A stretch of DNA of 64,000 bases from Selaginella moellendorffii (GCF_000143415.4 NW_003314305.1:1424605-1488604), one strand, 5' to 3'. Shown: positions 33,752 through 44,674, numbered from the stretch's first letter. Numbers and translations: made by a program. Notes: generated by a model not told the origin, from the letters alone.

Positions 33752-35596
33752 ATGTGGTCTCTTCTCTGTTCCATTGAGGCGAAGGCTCTCATTAGGGGAG
33801 AGCGCAAGAGCCCTAAGCGCGGTACCGCTGCGCCAATGGCGCTGGTCAGGGTTAGCCCGGAGCGATGCGATGCGATCGATATGGAGCTCAAGCAATCATC
33901 GCCGAAGTGTGGCCAGTTCTATCGCCGGCGCCGGCGGCCGCAGGCTCTCCGTGTGGAGCCGATCCAGACGAAGATTTGCAGCGAGTCGGGTAAAATCTCT
34001 CGTCTTTCTCGCATTGCGTAATTTGGATCTTTCTTGGCCGATCGATCGTGCAGAGGGAGAAGACTGCGAGAAAGATCTCAGCGAGAGGCAGATCAAATGG
34101 GGAACGCGCAAGAAAATCAAATACACGACCAATCCGGACGAGAACCTCCAGATCGTCGTCAAGGGCTGCTCCAAATCGCTGCTGAAAGTTCCCAAGGACA
34201 TGCAAGGACGCTGGTCGAATGAAAGGTACAAATCTACAGATTGGGGATTTTGGAACGAGCATTCAAGCTCCTTTCTTGTTTTCTTTCTTTTTCCTTTGCG
34301 ATTTCTTCAGGTATTCTGCCGCTCAAGAGAGTCTCGTCCTGATCCTCCACGAGAAAGGAGCGACCCCGGGAGCTCCAATTGCGAGGCATGTCCTGAGAGA
34401 CGAGGCGAGAAAATTCATTGGCGACACTGGGCTTTTGGATCATCTCCTAAAGCACATGAGCGACCGGGTGGTGGTGAGGGACCAACGATTTCGGCGACGC
34501 CACAATCCCGAAGGCGTGATGGAGTACTGGCTCGAGGATGCGAGCTTCATGGAGCTGAGGAAAGATGCCAACGTAAGTGATCCTTGGTGGATTCCGCCTC
34601 CTGGATGGAAGAAGGGCGATCCTACCATCACGAACGTTGAGGGAGAGATAAGAGCACTTAAGGTGGGCTTTGATGGCCTTCGAAGGTATGGAGCTTGTCG
34701 ATTTTCTCGTAAACTTTGACGTTCTAACTTCTGGTTTTGTGCTGCTAGCGAGATGCATCAAGTACAAGAATCGTCGAGCGAGTCTTCACACGAAGCGATA
34801 AAATCTCTCAAGGAAGAGGTAGAGCTCTTGCGAAGGTCGGGTCCCGTGCTGGAAACGTTTAGTTTGTAACTTCCTTTCGTTGTCTTTCTCGCAGTGAAGT
34901 GCAGCAGCTGCAAGGAAAACCTGTCGAGAGACTGGATGGCCTGGAGACTCAAGTTCGTAAGATGATGGAGGTATACTCTCATTTCATTTATAGCTTAAAA
35001 CAAATCGTTTTCGCAGGAAGGCAAACTCCGACAGGAGCTCCAGATCGTGGAGAAGCTGACGCTCGATACTCAGTTCGCAAACATGTGGAAGACTGTCATT
35101 ACAATTCAGGTAAGTTACAATCGAGTTCCACGTCCAATTGCGTAACAAAATGGTCGTGTTCATCCAGGAAAAGCTGGCGGGCATGGAACGCTTGGAGAAC
35201 TCTCGCTACCAGCAGCGCAGCGTCTTCTCTCCCTGCGTTATACAATCCCCCAGCGACCAGAAGGAGCACGCCTTCAAGCTATGCAGGCCACCAGGGACGT
35301 TTCTCATGCCTCCGGCCTCGACTCCCAGTGGCAGCAGGGGCCCCTCGTACCGAGTGGAAGACATCCTCTCCCCGAGATCCTCCTCGGACTCGGAAGTGAC
35401 GATGGAAACGAACAAACCATTCATCGATCCGGTGGTGAGCAGGCACCAGATGTTCCTCACGGCGGCGGTCCAGGCACTCCAGGACAATACCTTCCAGCGT
35501 CAGCAGCAGCAGCAGCAGCAGCCAGACAGCTCTTCCTCCTGGCTTGGACTCGCGGGATCTCCGAGCTTTGAGCTGCTCCAAGCTCGCCAGAGCTAG
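33752..35596 (+). CDS. DYAD/SWI1/AM1-like meiotic protein, copy 2
   Basis: Exons 33752-33989, 34054-34225, 34311-34685, 34749-34835, 34895-34970, 35017-35109 and 35168-35596 join in phase. Blocks match copy 1 and plant DYAD: KWGTRKKIKYTTNPDENLQI, VPKDMQGRWSNERYS, RKFIGDTGLLDHLLKH, RRRHNPEGVMEYWLEDASF and DPWWIPPPGW, then coiled coils (SLKEEVELLRR, LDGLETQVRKMME). The C-terminal exon contains VFSPCVIQSPS, FKLCRPPGTFLMPP and a poly-Gln run. The N-terminal blocks of copy 1 (HPRAGVVYEIS, LRFPS) are not found here. Either this paralogue is shorter or its 5' exons were lost where AT-rich island 2 now lies. The start is uncertain; ATG 33752 is the first in the correct frame. Confidence 0.8.
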
Positions 35597-35770
35597 CTCT
35601 CATCGTTATCCGCCACCACCACCGCAATTTTGGACCCTATAACGTACTTAAGAGATGACTTTGTACATAACGAGACGAGACGAGGCGAGTGAGGAACCAA
35701 AATGGAAACGAAACAGCGTACCTTAGAAACAAGAGAGAACCGTATCGTTCATAAAACTTGATGACACAAG

Positions 35771-38082
35771 TCACGACTTTTGCAATACAACGCACCAATT
35801 CGATTTGTCAAAGAAGTGATCAACGATTACGGCACCATCGATCGATGAAACCAACCTGCAAAGCAGCCGTGAATGATCGAAAAAGAAAACCAAACCGAGA
35901 AGAAAGAGACTGACCTTTCGAGCTCGCCTCTGACGAAGACATGGTAGTATCGGTTGTAGACGACGGCGTTCTTCTTATCGTCCTTCCTCGCGAAGCCACT
36001 CACGACCGCCTCCGCGGAGCCGGCGATCTCCGCGCGATGGTAAGGCAAGTGCCACGGTACGAAGTACTCTTGCTGCTCTTCCAGATTTTCAGCGCTAACC
36101 ATTCCAGCCTCTCCTTCGGCTTCGTCGATCTTTGCTAGAGATGGCGACGACGTCGCTGGAAAGCTCTTGCTTTTACCACCCCCGTCCATGTCCCCGACCC
36201 ATCCTTCCACGCATTTCTCATCCAGAGGAGTCCATTTCTTGACGAGTCCTTTGTCTTCCTGTTCTGCGGCCCACACTGTGACCAGCACCTTGCCTCCTGT
36301 GCTCACTATCCTCAGAAGCTCTACGATTGCTTTCCTCCGCCTCTTCTCGGTGCTAAGGTGGTGGAGCACGGCGATCGAGATGGCCGCGTCGAAGCAGCCT
36401 GTTCTAAACGGTAAGTTGACAGCATCCGCGACGAAAACTTCGTGGCCTCTTCGTGCGCAGATGGAGATGAGCTGCGGACTCACATCGCAGCCGATGAAGA
36501 AGCAGCTGTCGTTGAGGCCCAAGTACTTCCCGTTTCCACAGCCAGCGTCGATGACCATCGAGCTCGGGGGCAGCGAGTCGAGGAAAGCGGCAACTCTGGG
36601 CCACTTTGCAAACCTTGTGGAGCTGAAGTGTGGAGCAATGGCGTTGTAGACTTTGTGAACGAAAGTTTTCTCTATTTCCGGCGTTACGAGGTCATCTGGA
36701 TCGGCTTCTTCTTGATCAACACTTTCAACTATCTCTGGAGCTCCAGAGTCGGATTGAGAATGGCACTGAGAATCGCAATACTGCCGAAAGTTGCAACGAC
36801 AGGGACCATGACGAACCTGCAAAGATGGTCGCAAGGAGAGTTACTTTGAAGAGACAAACCAAACCTTTCGGAATGTATAGGAGACTCTTCTCGACTCTCG
36901 CGGGACGCTCTGACCAGATACGAGATCAAACTACACAGTCGACATGAAGCGTTGGCAAGGAAACGAAGAATACGAGATAACAGACCTTGTGATGCGGTAT
37001 ATAGTGGTGCCATCCATACCGTGACTCTCCGGATAGAATCAGCAATGATCTTTGCGGAAGGAACAACGCCTTTCTTTCAAACTCCGGCGACACACCTTCG
37101 CTCGCGTACTTCCTGAACTCCATGACACAAGGGCCAGCCAGAGAAAGAGAGATTATTGAGCCTTGGAACGCGGAGTGAGTGTCAATGTGCGGGGACAAGC
37201 CCACACCACGAGGATATTCATTAACCTATGAAAGAAAGAAAGACTCGAAAGTTTTGAGACGACGACACAAAGTTGCAAGAGCAAAACGTACCGTAAGTTG
37301 GTCGAAAGGAAACGTCGCCTCGGACGTTTCCTGGAGCTCAGCAATCGAGGAAATCTTCTCGAGCAATGGCTGGAGAAAGTCTGGGAACTCCCCCAAAAAC
37401 TTGGAGGTGTCCACATTTCTTGCCTGGAGAAACAATCCAGTTTTTAGAAGATCGCAAGAGATAAAAACGAAAGGAGTACGTTGTATAGAAACTCGTATCC
37501 ATAATGCTGGACTCGACGCTTCGCAAGAGCTTGCCACGGCCTAGCATCGACCTCTTGAAGAAGTCTCTGGGAAAAAAAAAATTCCGATGAAAGATCTCTA
37601 CAACTGGAGATCCAAGAAAGTTTTTGATTCTCACCTCTTCTTCCCGCGATGATATAAACTCCGTCAGCAAAGAGAGGCCTGGAATTCCCAGCTCCTGAGC
37701 CGAGGTGCTCACTGGTACCTCAACCAACTAGCGAAGAAAATCTTGTCAAAGACGAGTAACGAATTCCTCAATACTCGAGAAGAACAGAGAGTCTCAATTG
37801 GCATACCTTGATTCTCTCACGAGGAGCTGCGAATTCGATCACCAGCGCGCGCTCCCCGAGCGCTCCACAGCATTGCCGATTCCACGCATCCCTGGCCGCC
37901 GCCGCATCCGCCTCCCTCTCAAACGACACGATGACCCTAGCCTTGCTCGAATCCGCGGCGCAAGCGTCCAGTACCGGCCCAAACTTGGAGAATGCCGCTT
38001 TCACGGATTCCAGAGCTATCCCCAAGCAATTCGCAACATAGAGATGGCGCGTGGCTCCCACAGCTCGCGCAAAGCCCTCCAT
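35771..38082 (-). CDS. ALKBH8: ALKBH8 homologue: RRM + AlkB dioxygenase + TRM9-type tRNA methyltransferase
   Basis: Eight exons (38082-37807, 37727-37635, 37566-37480, 37423-37292, 37225-36986, 36930-36865, 36816-35915, 35855-35771) join in phase to 626 residues. Residues 1-92: RRM (RHLYVANCLGIALESVKAAF). About 105-300: AlkB 2-oxoglutarate/Fe(II) oxygenase with the metal ligands H209 and D211 (SPHIDTH), distal His at 269/270 (RYGWHH) and the 2OG-binding arginines (RRVSYTFRK). A Cys-rich linker (PCRCNFRQYC) follows. From about 340: methyltransferase with SAM motif DAGCGNGKYLG near 388 and the TRM9 ending IVDHFFDKSNWC. In animals this protein makes (methoxycarbonyl)methyl modifications of wobble uridine and hydroxylates them. 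The start is the first ATG. It is divergent from the MSAP gene (209 bp) and convergent with DYAD copy 2 (174 bp). Confidence 0.93.
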
Positions 38083-38291
38083 CCCCAAGAACCCTAAACC
38101 CAGAGCGAGAAAGAATCAACGGCTTGCAACCTGACACCTGAAAACATCGAATCTACACCGTCCGTCAGGGCAAAATTTAAAATCAGCCGTTGGATGCAAA
38201 CGGGCATCCTAGGTGGCATCTTGTGAGCCGTGGATTCTATCAGAGTGGAACTTTTGAGGGTTTTGCTCGCCATAGCCAGGGTTGAATCGCA

Positions 38292-39562
38292 ATGCCGCCA
38301 GTCCAGCGCTTCGCGATCGCAATCGCGCTCGCGCTCTTGATCGTAGCAAGGGTCGATGCGCAAGTGGCACGGAAGGAGAATATCAAGTACCTGCGCTGCG
38401 CGGTGTGCGAGCAGATCTCCAAGCAGCTGTTCGAGAAGGTTTCGGAGAAGAAATCGATCAAGAAGAAGGTGAGAAAAAGGCAAGAAAATCTAGTGCCGGG
38501 GCTGATCGCGTCTGGCAGCTCTCAGAATTCGAGATTATCGAGCTAGCGGAGAATATCTGCAATGTCAAGAAGCGGGAAAGCGAATGGATGTTCTTCCTGG
38601 ATATCGTGCGAGAAGGAAACAAACTCAAGGTGGATTCTTCTCCTTTTCTTTTCTGTGAGATGATGGAGTTGTGCTCTGGATCTCAGCTCGTGGAGCAGCC
38701 GGAAGAAGGAGAATGCAACACCAAATGCAGGACGATCGAACGAACGTGCCAAGAAGTATGAATTTTTCTTTTCTTATTTCACGAGATATTTAGAACGAAA
38801 TGGAAAATTCTCTGTAGGTGATCGGAGACCATGACACCGATATCGCGGAGTTTATCCACACACACTTACGCGATCTATCGGAAGAGGCCATTTTCAAGTC
38901 ACTTTGCAAAGAAGTCACCAAGTCTTGCTCATCCAAACTACCAGCGCTTCCGAAAGTAAGTTTTGCCTTTTCTAAGCCTCCAAACACGATCAAAATGCCT
39001 GCTTTCCAGACGCTAGATTTGGGAGAGCCCTTCACGCCAAAGCCCACCAAGGACGCGGACATGGCTAGACTGATGCGTTCCATGGGTGTAAGTTTTAGAC
39101 CTTCATAGCCAAGCGCTCGATTCTTTACTCTATTTGTTTTCATGGTTTTCACAGGACATGCCTGGAGGACAAGGAATGAAAATGTATTCCAAGGACGACC
39201 TCATGAACATGAATAACTATCCGGGTGGTGACCCCGACGATGACGATGACGACGACGATACCGACGAAGGAAGCAAGCTTCAATCACTTCTTAAGGTTCT
39301 CAACTTGCCTTTTCTTTCATTGCCTCGGTGCTAAAAGATTTCCAAAACACCGCAGAAGCAAAACTTGAAGAACCCTGCGAATCCAAAGAACCAACCCAAG
39401 CGAAGCATGCTAACTCAAGTTCTCGATCACGTACAATCGATTGGCCGTGACACGTTGAGCAGTGCTAGGAAAACGAAGGACAAAGTAACCAAGTATGTCA
39501 AGCGATGGTGGCGGAGAGCCAAGTCCTCTAAGCAGCGCCAGGCCCAAAAGGTGGATCTTTGA
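38292..39562 (+). CDS. ER-lumen saposin/canopy-like protein (TLR4-regulator / MIR-interacting MSAP family)
   Basis: Exons 38292-38468, 38519-38629, 38687-38755, 38818-38955, 39010-39087, 39155-39295 and 39356-39562 join in phase to 306 residues. Residues 1-23 form a signal peptide (RFAIAIALALLIVARVDA). The saposin-like Cys pattern follows: YLRCAVCEQISKQL, ENICNVKKRESEW, GECNTKCRTIERTC and LCKEVTKSCSSK. An Asp-run (PDDDDDDDDTDEG) and a basic tail come after it. This is the layout of plant MSAP-domain proteins related to canopy/MIR-interacting proteins, thought to help secretory folding. No KDEL-type signal is seen; the protein ends KVDL. Its stop codon is 11 bp from that of the convergent ABCI12 gene. 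Confidence 0.8.
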
Positions 39563-39573
39563 TGAAGTGAGCT

Positions 39574-41326
39574 TTACGAGAGCAAGATTTCCGAGGCAGC
39601 GGCGGCTAGCAGCACCGATCCCAGCGCCGCCAGCGCCAGAACATCGTTTAACTTAATAGAGAGCCTGCTCAAGAAGTAGAGCTTGTGTTCTTCGGGATTG
39701 CCTTTGAAACCTCGAGCTATCATAGCCTGGAAAAAAAACAAAGCTTTCAACGATGACAAAGGAAGATTTGCGTCCTACCTCGGTTATATGCTCGGCATGA
39801 ATGAAGAGATTTTTGAACAAGCGACTTACGAGTGTCCCAAGATCTGCCAAGAAAGAAAAGCTCGAGTTTTTAATGAAAGAGAAGCGCAAACTTACGTTCT
39901 AGAGTCTCTCGCAGCTTCAACGATTTCCACTGCACGCCCCGCGAAGCCACGGCCAAGGCAATGTTTCGCACCTGGAAGTGAGTGGAAATCCATCACGCTC
40001 GCTCCGAAAAACCTCTCGGGGTAACGTACCTCGTCGAAGACAAGACCGGTGAATCTAAGCGACAGTAGCAAAGTGAGTATCATCTCGTCCACAGCAACGC
40101 CGACTCTTTGAAGTGGACGAAGAAACCATCGCAGCCCGGCTGCTAGATCCTCTGGAGTGGTCGTAGCGATACAAAGACTGGCACTTTGGAGCACCTGGAA
40201 ACAAAGAAACATGAGCGTTTGCTCTGAAGAAACTACGAAAGCTTACCGTGAATGACAAACACGCAGCCGTGGTAGCGAGTGCTACACCTTTGGTCGTGAG
40301 CTGGAAAGGCCCAAGCTTGAAGAAAACGTAGGAGTAGCGATTCAGTGCTGGAGGCAGCGGAGGCAATGAATCCACGCTCGGTGGTGGTGTTCGAACTTGC
40401 ATGATCGGTGTGACACCATCTGTCGTCAAAGCTGCCATCACGAAAAGCAATCCACAGAGCAATGTTGTTCTTCCCAACTGGTCCTGTGAATCGAGAGAGA
40501 AACGCTGGATGTTACTGGAGATTTCAAGGAAGAAAAAAAGGGACGCTAGAAACGAACCTGCCATACTCTCTTTGGAAGACACGAAACAGCTGCTGTGGAG
40601 AGGAGGGCGACCACGCCTAGTCGAAATACTGCGTGTGCTCGCGAAGATAAAACGATCAAGCCAAGTAACCAAGCCTGCAAGCTCAAACCTGATTTAAACG
40701 GGTTACCATCACGAAGAACAGTAGAAGAGAAAACTCTCTATAGTAACAGACAAAGAGTATAAGCACGCGAAGAACCCGCGGAAGAAAAGAAGAGAGATCA
40801 CGATGATCCAAGCAAAAGTTGGCAAGAAAAACCACAAAAGATAGACTTAATCACGAATTTTCACGAAAACTATCATCCAAGCACGAAGAGAAAAGAGAAT
40901 TTTCCACAAAACTATCATCCAAGCACGAAGAATAAAAGAGAAAGGAAACTACGCAAGGAAAAGAGAATTTTCCACGAAAACTATCATCCAAGCACGAAGA
41001 ACAAAGAGAAAAAAGAGAGAAACCTGTTTAACTCGGGGATCCAGCGAATGCAAGACCGTAACTGGAGAAGAAATGTACTGCGCCAGCGGCGACGATGTCG
41101 CAGTGGCCACCATTCTCACAATCCGCGCACCGATCGGCTCCTGGTTGCCCAGACTCTTGGCCCAATCCGCAAAACCCCGACCCCGGGACTGCGCCGCCGC
41201 AGCGATCGTGAAGCGGCAATGGCGCTTGCAGCTAATCCACACTGGAATCGTCACAAAATCCCTGGCAAAGATGGAAGAAGAAGAGAAGCAGTGGAGCGCA
41301 TTGGCGCCCGGCGCAAGAAGAGACAT
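39574..41326 (-). CDS. ABCI12: Plastid CbiQ-like transport protein (ABCI12 type)
   Basis: Exons 41326-41024, 40674-40558, 40483-40247, 40194-40030, 39971-39896, 39843-39779 and 39726-39574 join in phase to 371 residues. The N terminus is Ser/Ala/Arg-rich and fits a chloroplast transit peptide. The core has the hallmarks of CbiQ/EcfT transmembrane proteins: SPVTVLHSLDPRVKQAWLL, the LRPLQRVGVAVDEMILTLLL helix, and AMIARGFKGNPEEH, which matches the conserved 'A.RG' coupling motif. EcfT-like proteins couple ATPases to vitamin or metal uptake; the plant substrate is unclear. The first intron (40675-41023) carries a tandem repeat. The gene is divergent from the Coa1/Tim21-like gene with 137 bp between start codons. 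Confidence 0.85.
40850..41015. repeat. Minisatellite in ABCI12 intron 1
   Basis: The core 'aactatcatccaagcacga' occurs three times (near 40868, 40910 and 40980), each followed by AGA-rich sequence and preceded by TTTTC(C)AC. Units are 40-70 bases apart. Confidence 0.75.
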
Positions 41327-41463
41327 CGCTCAAGAATTTAGGGTTCTTGGCACAATGATACATTTTTAGGGCTCTTCAATCAAACAGGGGATGGAAAGAG
41401 GTGCGTTCTAGAGTCTCGATTCCAGTCCATGGCCGGCGCCAGATAGGAGATTCCAGCTAAGGC

Positions 41464-43509
41464 ATGGCGCTGAGGCGCTGTGCGCGGCGTGGGATCGTGG
41501 GAGCTCTCGCAGCCGATGCCATCGCCTTTTCTTCTTCGTCTAGGGTTCTATCCCAGCTGGGCAGCAGCTGGGAGCTTCGATCAGCGCTATTCTCGACGAT
41601 TTGCGCGCCCAGGGCCACCGAATCGACGCTCCTCCCGTGGAAGAGATCCATCTCCCTATTGCGGCAGCGCCGTGGAGTGGCCACCGACCACTCCACCGAG
41701 ACGACGTTCGCGGAGAAATGGAGGATCGCGCAAGAGAAGATGAAGCAGGCAGTGATGGAGAAGCCGCGAGCAGTGGTGGAATCCGTGAAGAACAGCGAAT
41801 TCGCCGAGGGGACGAAGGGAGCGCTATCGGCTGTGTCAGCTCCAGTGGCCAAGACGCTTGTGAGCTATCGGGAAGCTCTCAAGCTCCAGATCGAAGCGTT
41901 TTGGAGGAGGAACTACTTGGTTGTGGTGGGAGCGGTGGGGCTGGCCGCTTGCCTTCTCCTGTGGAAGGTGATGTTTGGGATCGCGAGCTTGTTCGTCTCG
42001 CTCTCGGAAGGGATGGCCAAGTATGGATTTCTCGCATTGGCAGCAGCAATGGTCACCTTCAGTGTAAGAGATCATCGCTTTTTCTTCCATCTCTGATCTT
42101 CCATTGTGAGTTTGTATACTATTCCTCGTTCTCGTTTTCTATCTTCCATCTTTTCTTTGATGTTCTTCCTACATTGTGAGTTTTCTAGCCTTTGAGCTTC
42201 TATCTTCCATCGCTTCTTCTGCCATTTTGAGTTTCTATGTTTTTCCTCCTCGTTTCTCCGGGGCTTCATCTTCCATCTTTTCTTCCTTCTTCTGCCATTG
42301 TGAATTTTTATGTTTTTCCTCGTTCTCGGAGCTTTTCTTTCTTCTCCCATGGTGAGTTTCTAGCCTTTTCCTCGTTTTCGTTTCTTTGGAGCTTATCTTT
42401 TCTTTGATTTTCTCATTGTGAGTTTCTATGCTTTTCATCGTTCTCGTTCTTTCGGAGCTTCTATCTTCCATCTTTTCTTTGACCTCAGTCATTTCTATCG
42501 TTCTCGTTTCTTGAGAGCTTCAATTTCCTCCATTTTGAGTTTCCAGCCTTTTCCTTGTTCTCGTTTCTTTCTATTTCTCCATTCTGACTTTCTATATTTT
42601 CCTCGTGCGAGTTTCCCTTTTCCTCGTTCTCTTTGATTTGCTTCCTCCATTGTGAGGTTCTTCCTCGTTCGTTTGTAGTTTTTGGTTTTGTTTTTAGTTT
42701 CTTTCCTTATTCTAGGAAACTATTATAGCTATCGTGGCTTCCTCTCTTCTTTTCATTCTCTTCTTGGTTCTAGTTTTGTTCTTGTTCTCGTGCACTAACT
42801 TAGTTCCTTTGCTTCTGGTGCAGGGAATGGTTTTGAAAGCGAGATACACGATAAATCCCGATGCAGTCTACAGAATTGCGATGCGTAAGCTCAACACTTC
42901 TGCGGACGTGCTCAAGGCTCTCGGCGCTCCTCTTTCCGGGACAGACATTCGTGCCTACGTGATGACCGGAGGTGGCCTCCGGATCAACAACTTGAAGCCT
43001 CGAGTGAGCAGCAAACGGTGTTTTCTAATCTTCCCCATCCAAGGGTCGGAGAAGCGAGGACTCGTGAGCATCGAGACGAAGAAGAAACAAGGCCAGGCAA
43101 GTTCTCTCTTCGTCTTTCGGAAGTCGCTTCGATTCTTCACTCAGATTTTTTCATTTTCGTTCTTCGTTCTTCCAGTTTTCCCTCATCCTTTCTTCGCTTC
43201 TCTTCTTAAAGTTTCGTTCGTTCTCCAATGCTATTCTCCTATCTTTCTGCTAATCTCAGTATGACTAACTTTCCTTCGTTCGTCTTCCAGTATGACTTCA
43301 AGCTTCTAGCGGTGGACATCGCCGGGCACGAAGGAAGGATCTACGTCGCCGGCGACGAGGCCGAGTATAAGATTGGCGGCGGCCTCATTGCCGAGCTGCG
43401 AGATCCAATCGTCAAGGCGATGGCAGCACAGAACGAGTTTGAGGCTCAAGACGATAAAGAGGAGAAAGAGATGGAGGAGGCGCCTGCGTTGAAAGCTAGT
43501 GAGAGCTGA
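41464..43509 (+). CDS. Mitochondrial Coa1/Tim21-like membrane protein
   Basis: Exons 41464-42063, 42824-43096 and 43291-43509 join in phase to 363 residues. The N terminus (MALRRCARRGIVGALAADAI) and the Arg/Ser-rich stretch after it fit a mitochondrial presequence. A hydrophobic helix YLVVVGAVGLAACLLLW follows. The second half reads ARYTINPDAVYRIAMRKLN, DVLKALGAPLSGTDIRAYV, RCFLIFPIQGSEKRGLVSIE and YDFKLLAVDI, the fold signature of Coa1/Tim21 proteins of the inner membrane, which act in cytochrome oxidase assembly or import. The C terminus is acidic. The second intron uses a GC donor (CAG|GCAAGT at 43097). The first intron is long and filled with a CT-rich repeat. Confidence 0.7.
42090..42690 (+). 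repeat. CT-rich degenerate minisatellite filling intron 1 of the Coa1/Tim21-like gene
   Basis: About ten degenerate units of roughly 50-65 bases, each built on 'ATTGTGAGTTTCTA..CTTTTCCTCGTTCTCGTTTCTTT.GAGCTTCTATCTTCCATC'-like words (shown here as a composite). Most units contain a donor-like GTGAGT followed by a polypyrimidine tract. Confidence 0.8.
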
Positions 43510-43908
43510 TTCCTCACAACATCGTCTTTCTTTTTTTGTAGGTTTTCAGAGACATCAAAAAATAAATCCTTGTGTTTTTTCATGAGAGATGATTTGTAGT
43601 CGAGAGTTGAGATCTTTTGTTCTAGTATTGTTCCAAACCATCTCTTCAAGCAAAGGAGCGCTCCTCTGCAAACATGTCCTTGAGCAACTTATATGCAGTT
43701 CTTTTTTGTTCTTCATTACCTTTGAATCAGATAAATGCAGCATGGATTGCTCTATACATTTTCAAACAATTAACTTTGTTTCCTAAAAACTAAGCGAATG
43801 AGTTCATACTAGAAAATGCTTTTTCAACTCTATGTGATATGAACCATATTACAGAGAAGTAGTAGCAGCTTTGAATAAATAAGCTTCTACATCAAAGTAA
43901 ATATTTCA

Positions 43909-44160
43909 CTAACATACGCACTCGTAATCCTCATTGCATGGAAGATTTGCATAGCACCCACTGGTTCCTGGGCCGCAATAAGCTCCACAAACACATTCAA
44001 GCTTGTCACACATTCCTCCAAGGCAATCAAATCCCTCCCGACAATCATCGCTACTCTGGCAGCTATCTCCACATCCTTTTAGCTGTTTAGCCTCAGATCC
44101 CATTTTTGTGTTAGTGATGATCAAAGCTGCAAAGAAAACTAAGAAGAAAATCGCCTTCAT
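43909..44160 (-). CDS. Secreted cysteine-rich peptide, 12 cysteines
   Basis: ATG at 44160 opens 83 residues ending at the stop 43909. Residues 1-23 form a signal peptide (MKAIFFLVFFAALIITNTK). The mature part, from about KQLKGCGDSCQSSDDC onward, has 12 cysteines in about 55 residues, with CXXXC and CXC spacings and no other recognised domain. It resembles plant small secreted Cys-rich peptides (defensin- or knottin-like) in style, but the spacing does not match a family I can name. A TATA box lies about 85 bp upstream. Possible roles are antimicrobial or signalling; neither is shown by the sequence. Confidence 0.7.
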   Translation of the reverse strand: MKAIFFLVFFAALIITNTKMGSEAKQLKGCGDSCQSSDDCREGFDCLGGMCDKLECVCGAYCGPGTSGCYANLPCNEDYECVC

Positions 44161-44162
44161 AC

Positions 44163-44236
44163 TTGTTGGAAAGTATGTCTTCACTAGAGATTGTAATACT
44201 TGATGGAAAGTATGTTTTCACTAGAGATTGGAATGT
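44163..44236. repeat. Tandem 37-bp duplication upstream of the Cys-rich peptide gene
   Basis: The segment built on TTGGAAAGTATGTCTTCACT...AGATTG is followed by a near copy with TGGAAAGTATGTTTTCACT...AGATTG. It occupies the likely 5' UTR. Confidence 0.85.
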
Positions 44237-44242
44237 GTGGAG

Positions 44243-44252
44243 TTTATATAAC
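44243..44252 (-). promoter_or_regulatory. TATA box of the Cys-rich peptide gene
   Basis: The minus strand reads TTATATAAAC, about 85 bp upstream of the ATG at 44160, a normal spacing allowing a short 5' UTR. Confidence 0.55.
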
Positions 44253-44674
44253 AAGTGACATACTAACTTGAGCTACCAACAACCTTCTGTCATGTAGTGT
44301 TTGTTGGTTTCTTTGTTTTGGATAATCAAGATGCAAGTTGACAAAAGTCTTAGGAATAGCAAGATTTTACTAATTCAAATTAATGTGTGATTATTCAGCA
44401 TGAAAGTCAGCTTTGTAATACCTATGTTAGTATTTTAGTTATTCCACTTTTGGGTTTAGAGATTATTGTAAAGTATCTAGAAAAACTTATTTTGGTTTGG
44501 CTTAGGAGAGAGGTTAAATATGTGGTTTTAAAACGAATAGGCTAAGCCATAAAATATTCTGAAATATCTTAGTGGTTCGTGTCTTTCTTTAAAATTAAGC
44601 TTACCTGGACGAATAGCCACGTGGCAGTGTCATAGTGGACGCACCCATTTGTCTTTAGGGTTAGATTGGGGGCG

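Noticed and set aside
35827-36834. A stand-alone TRM9 methyltransferase gene
   Set aside because: No ATG begins the frame, and upstream exons encoding RRM and AlkB join to it in phase.
40850-41015. CRISPR-like array
   Set aside because: Only three diverged repeats with irregular spacing inside a plant intron; a minisatellite explains it.
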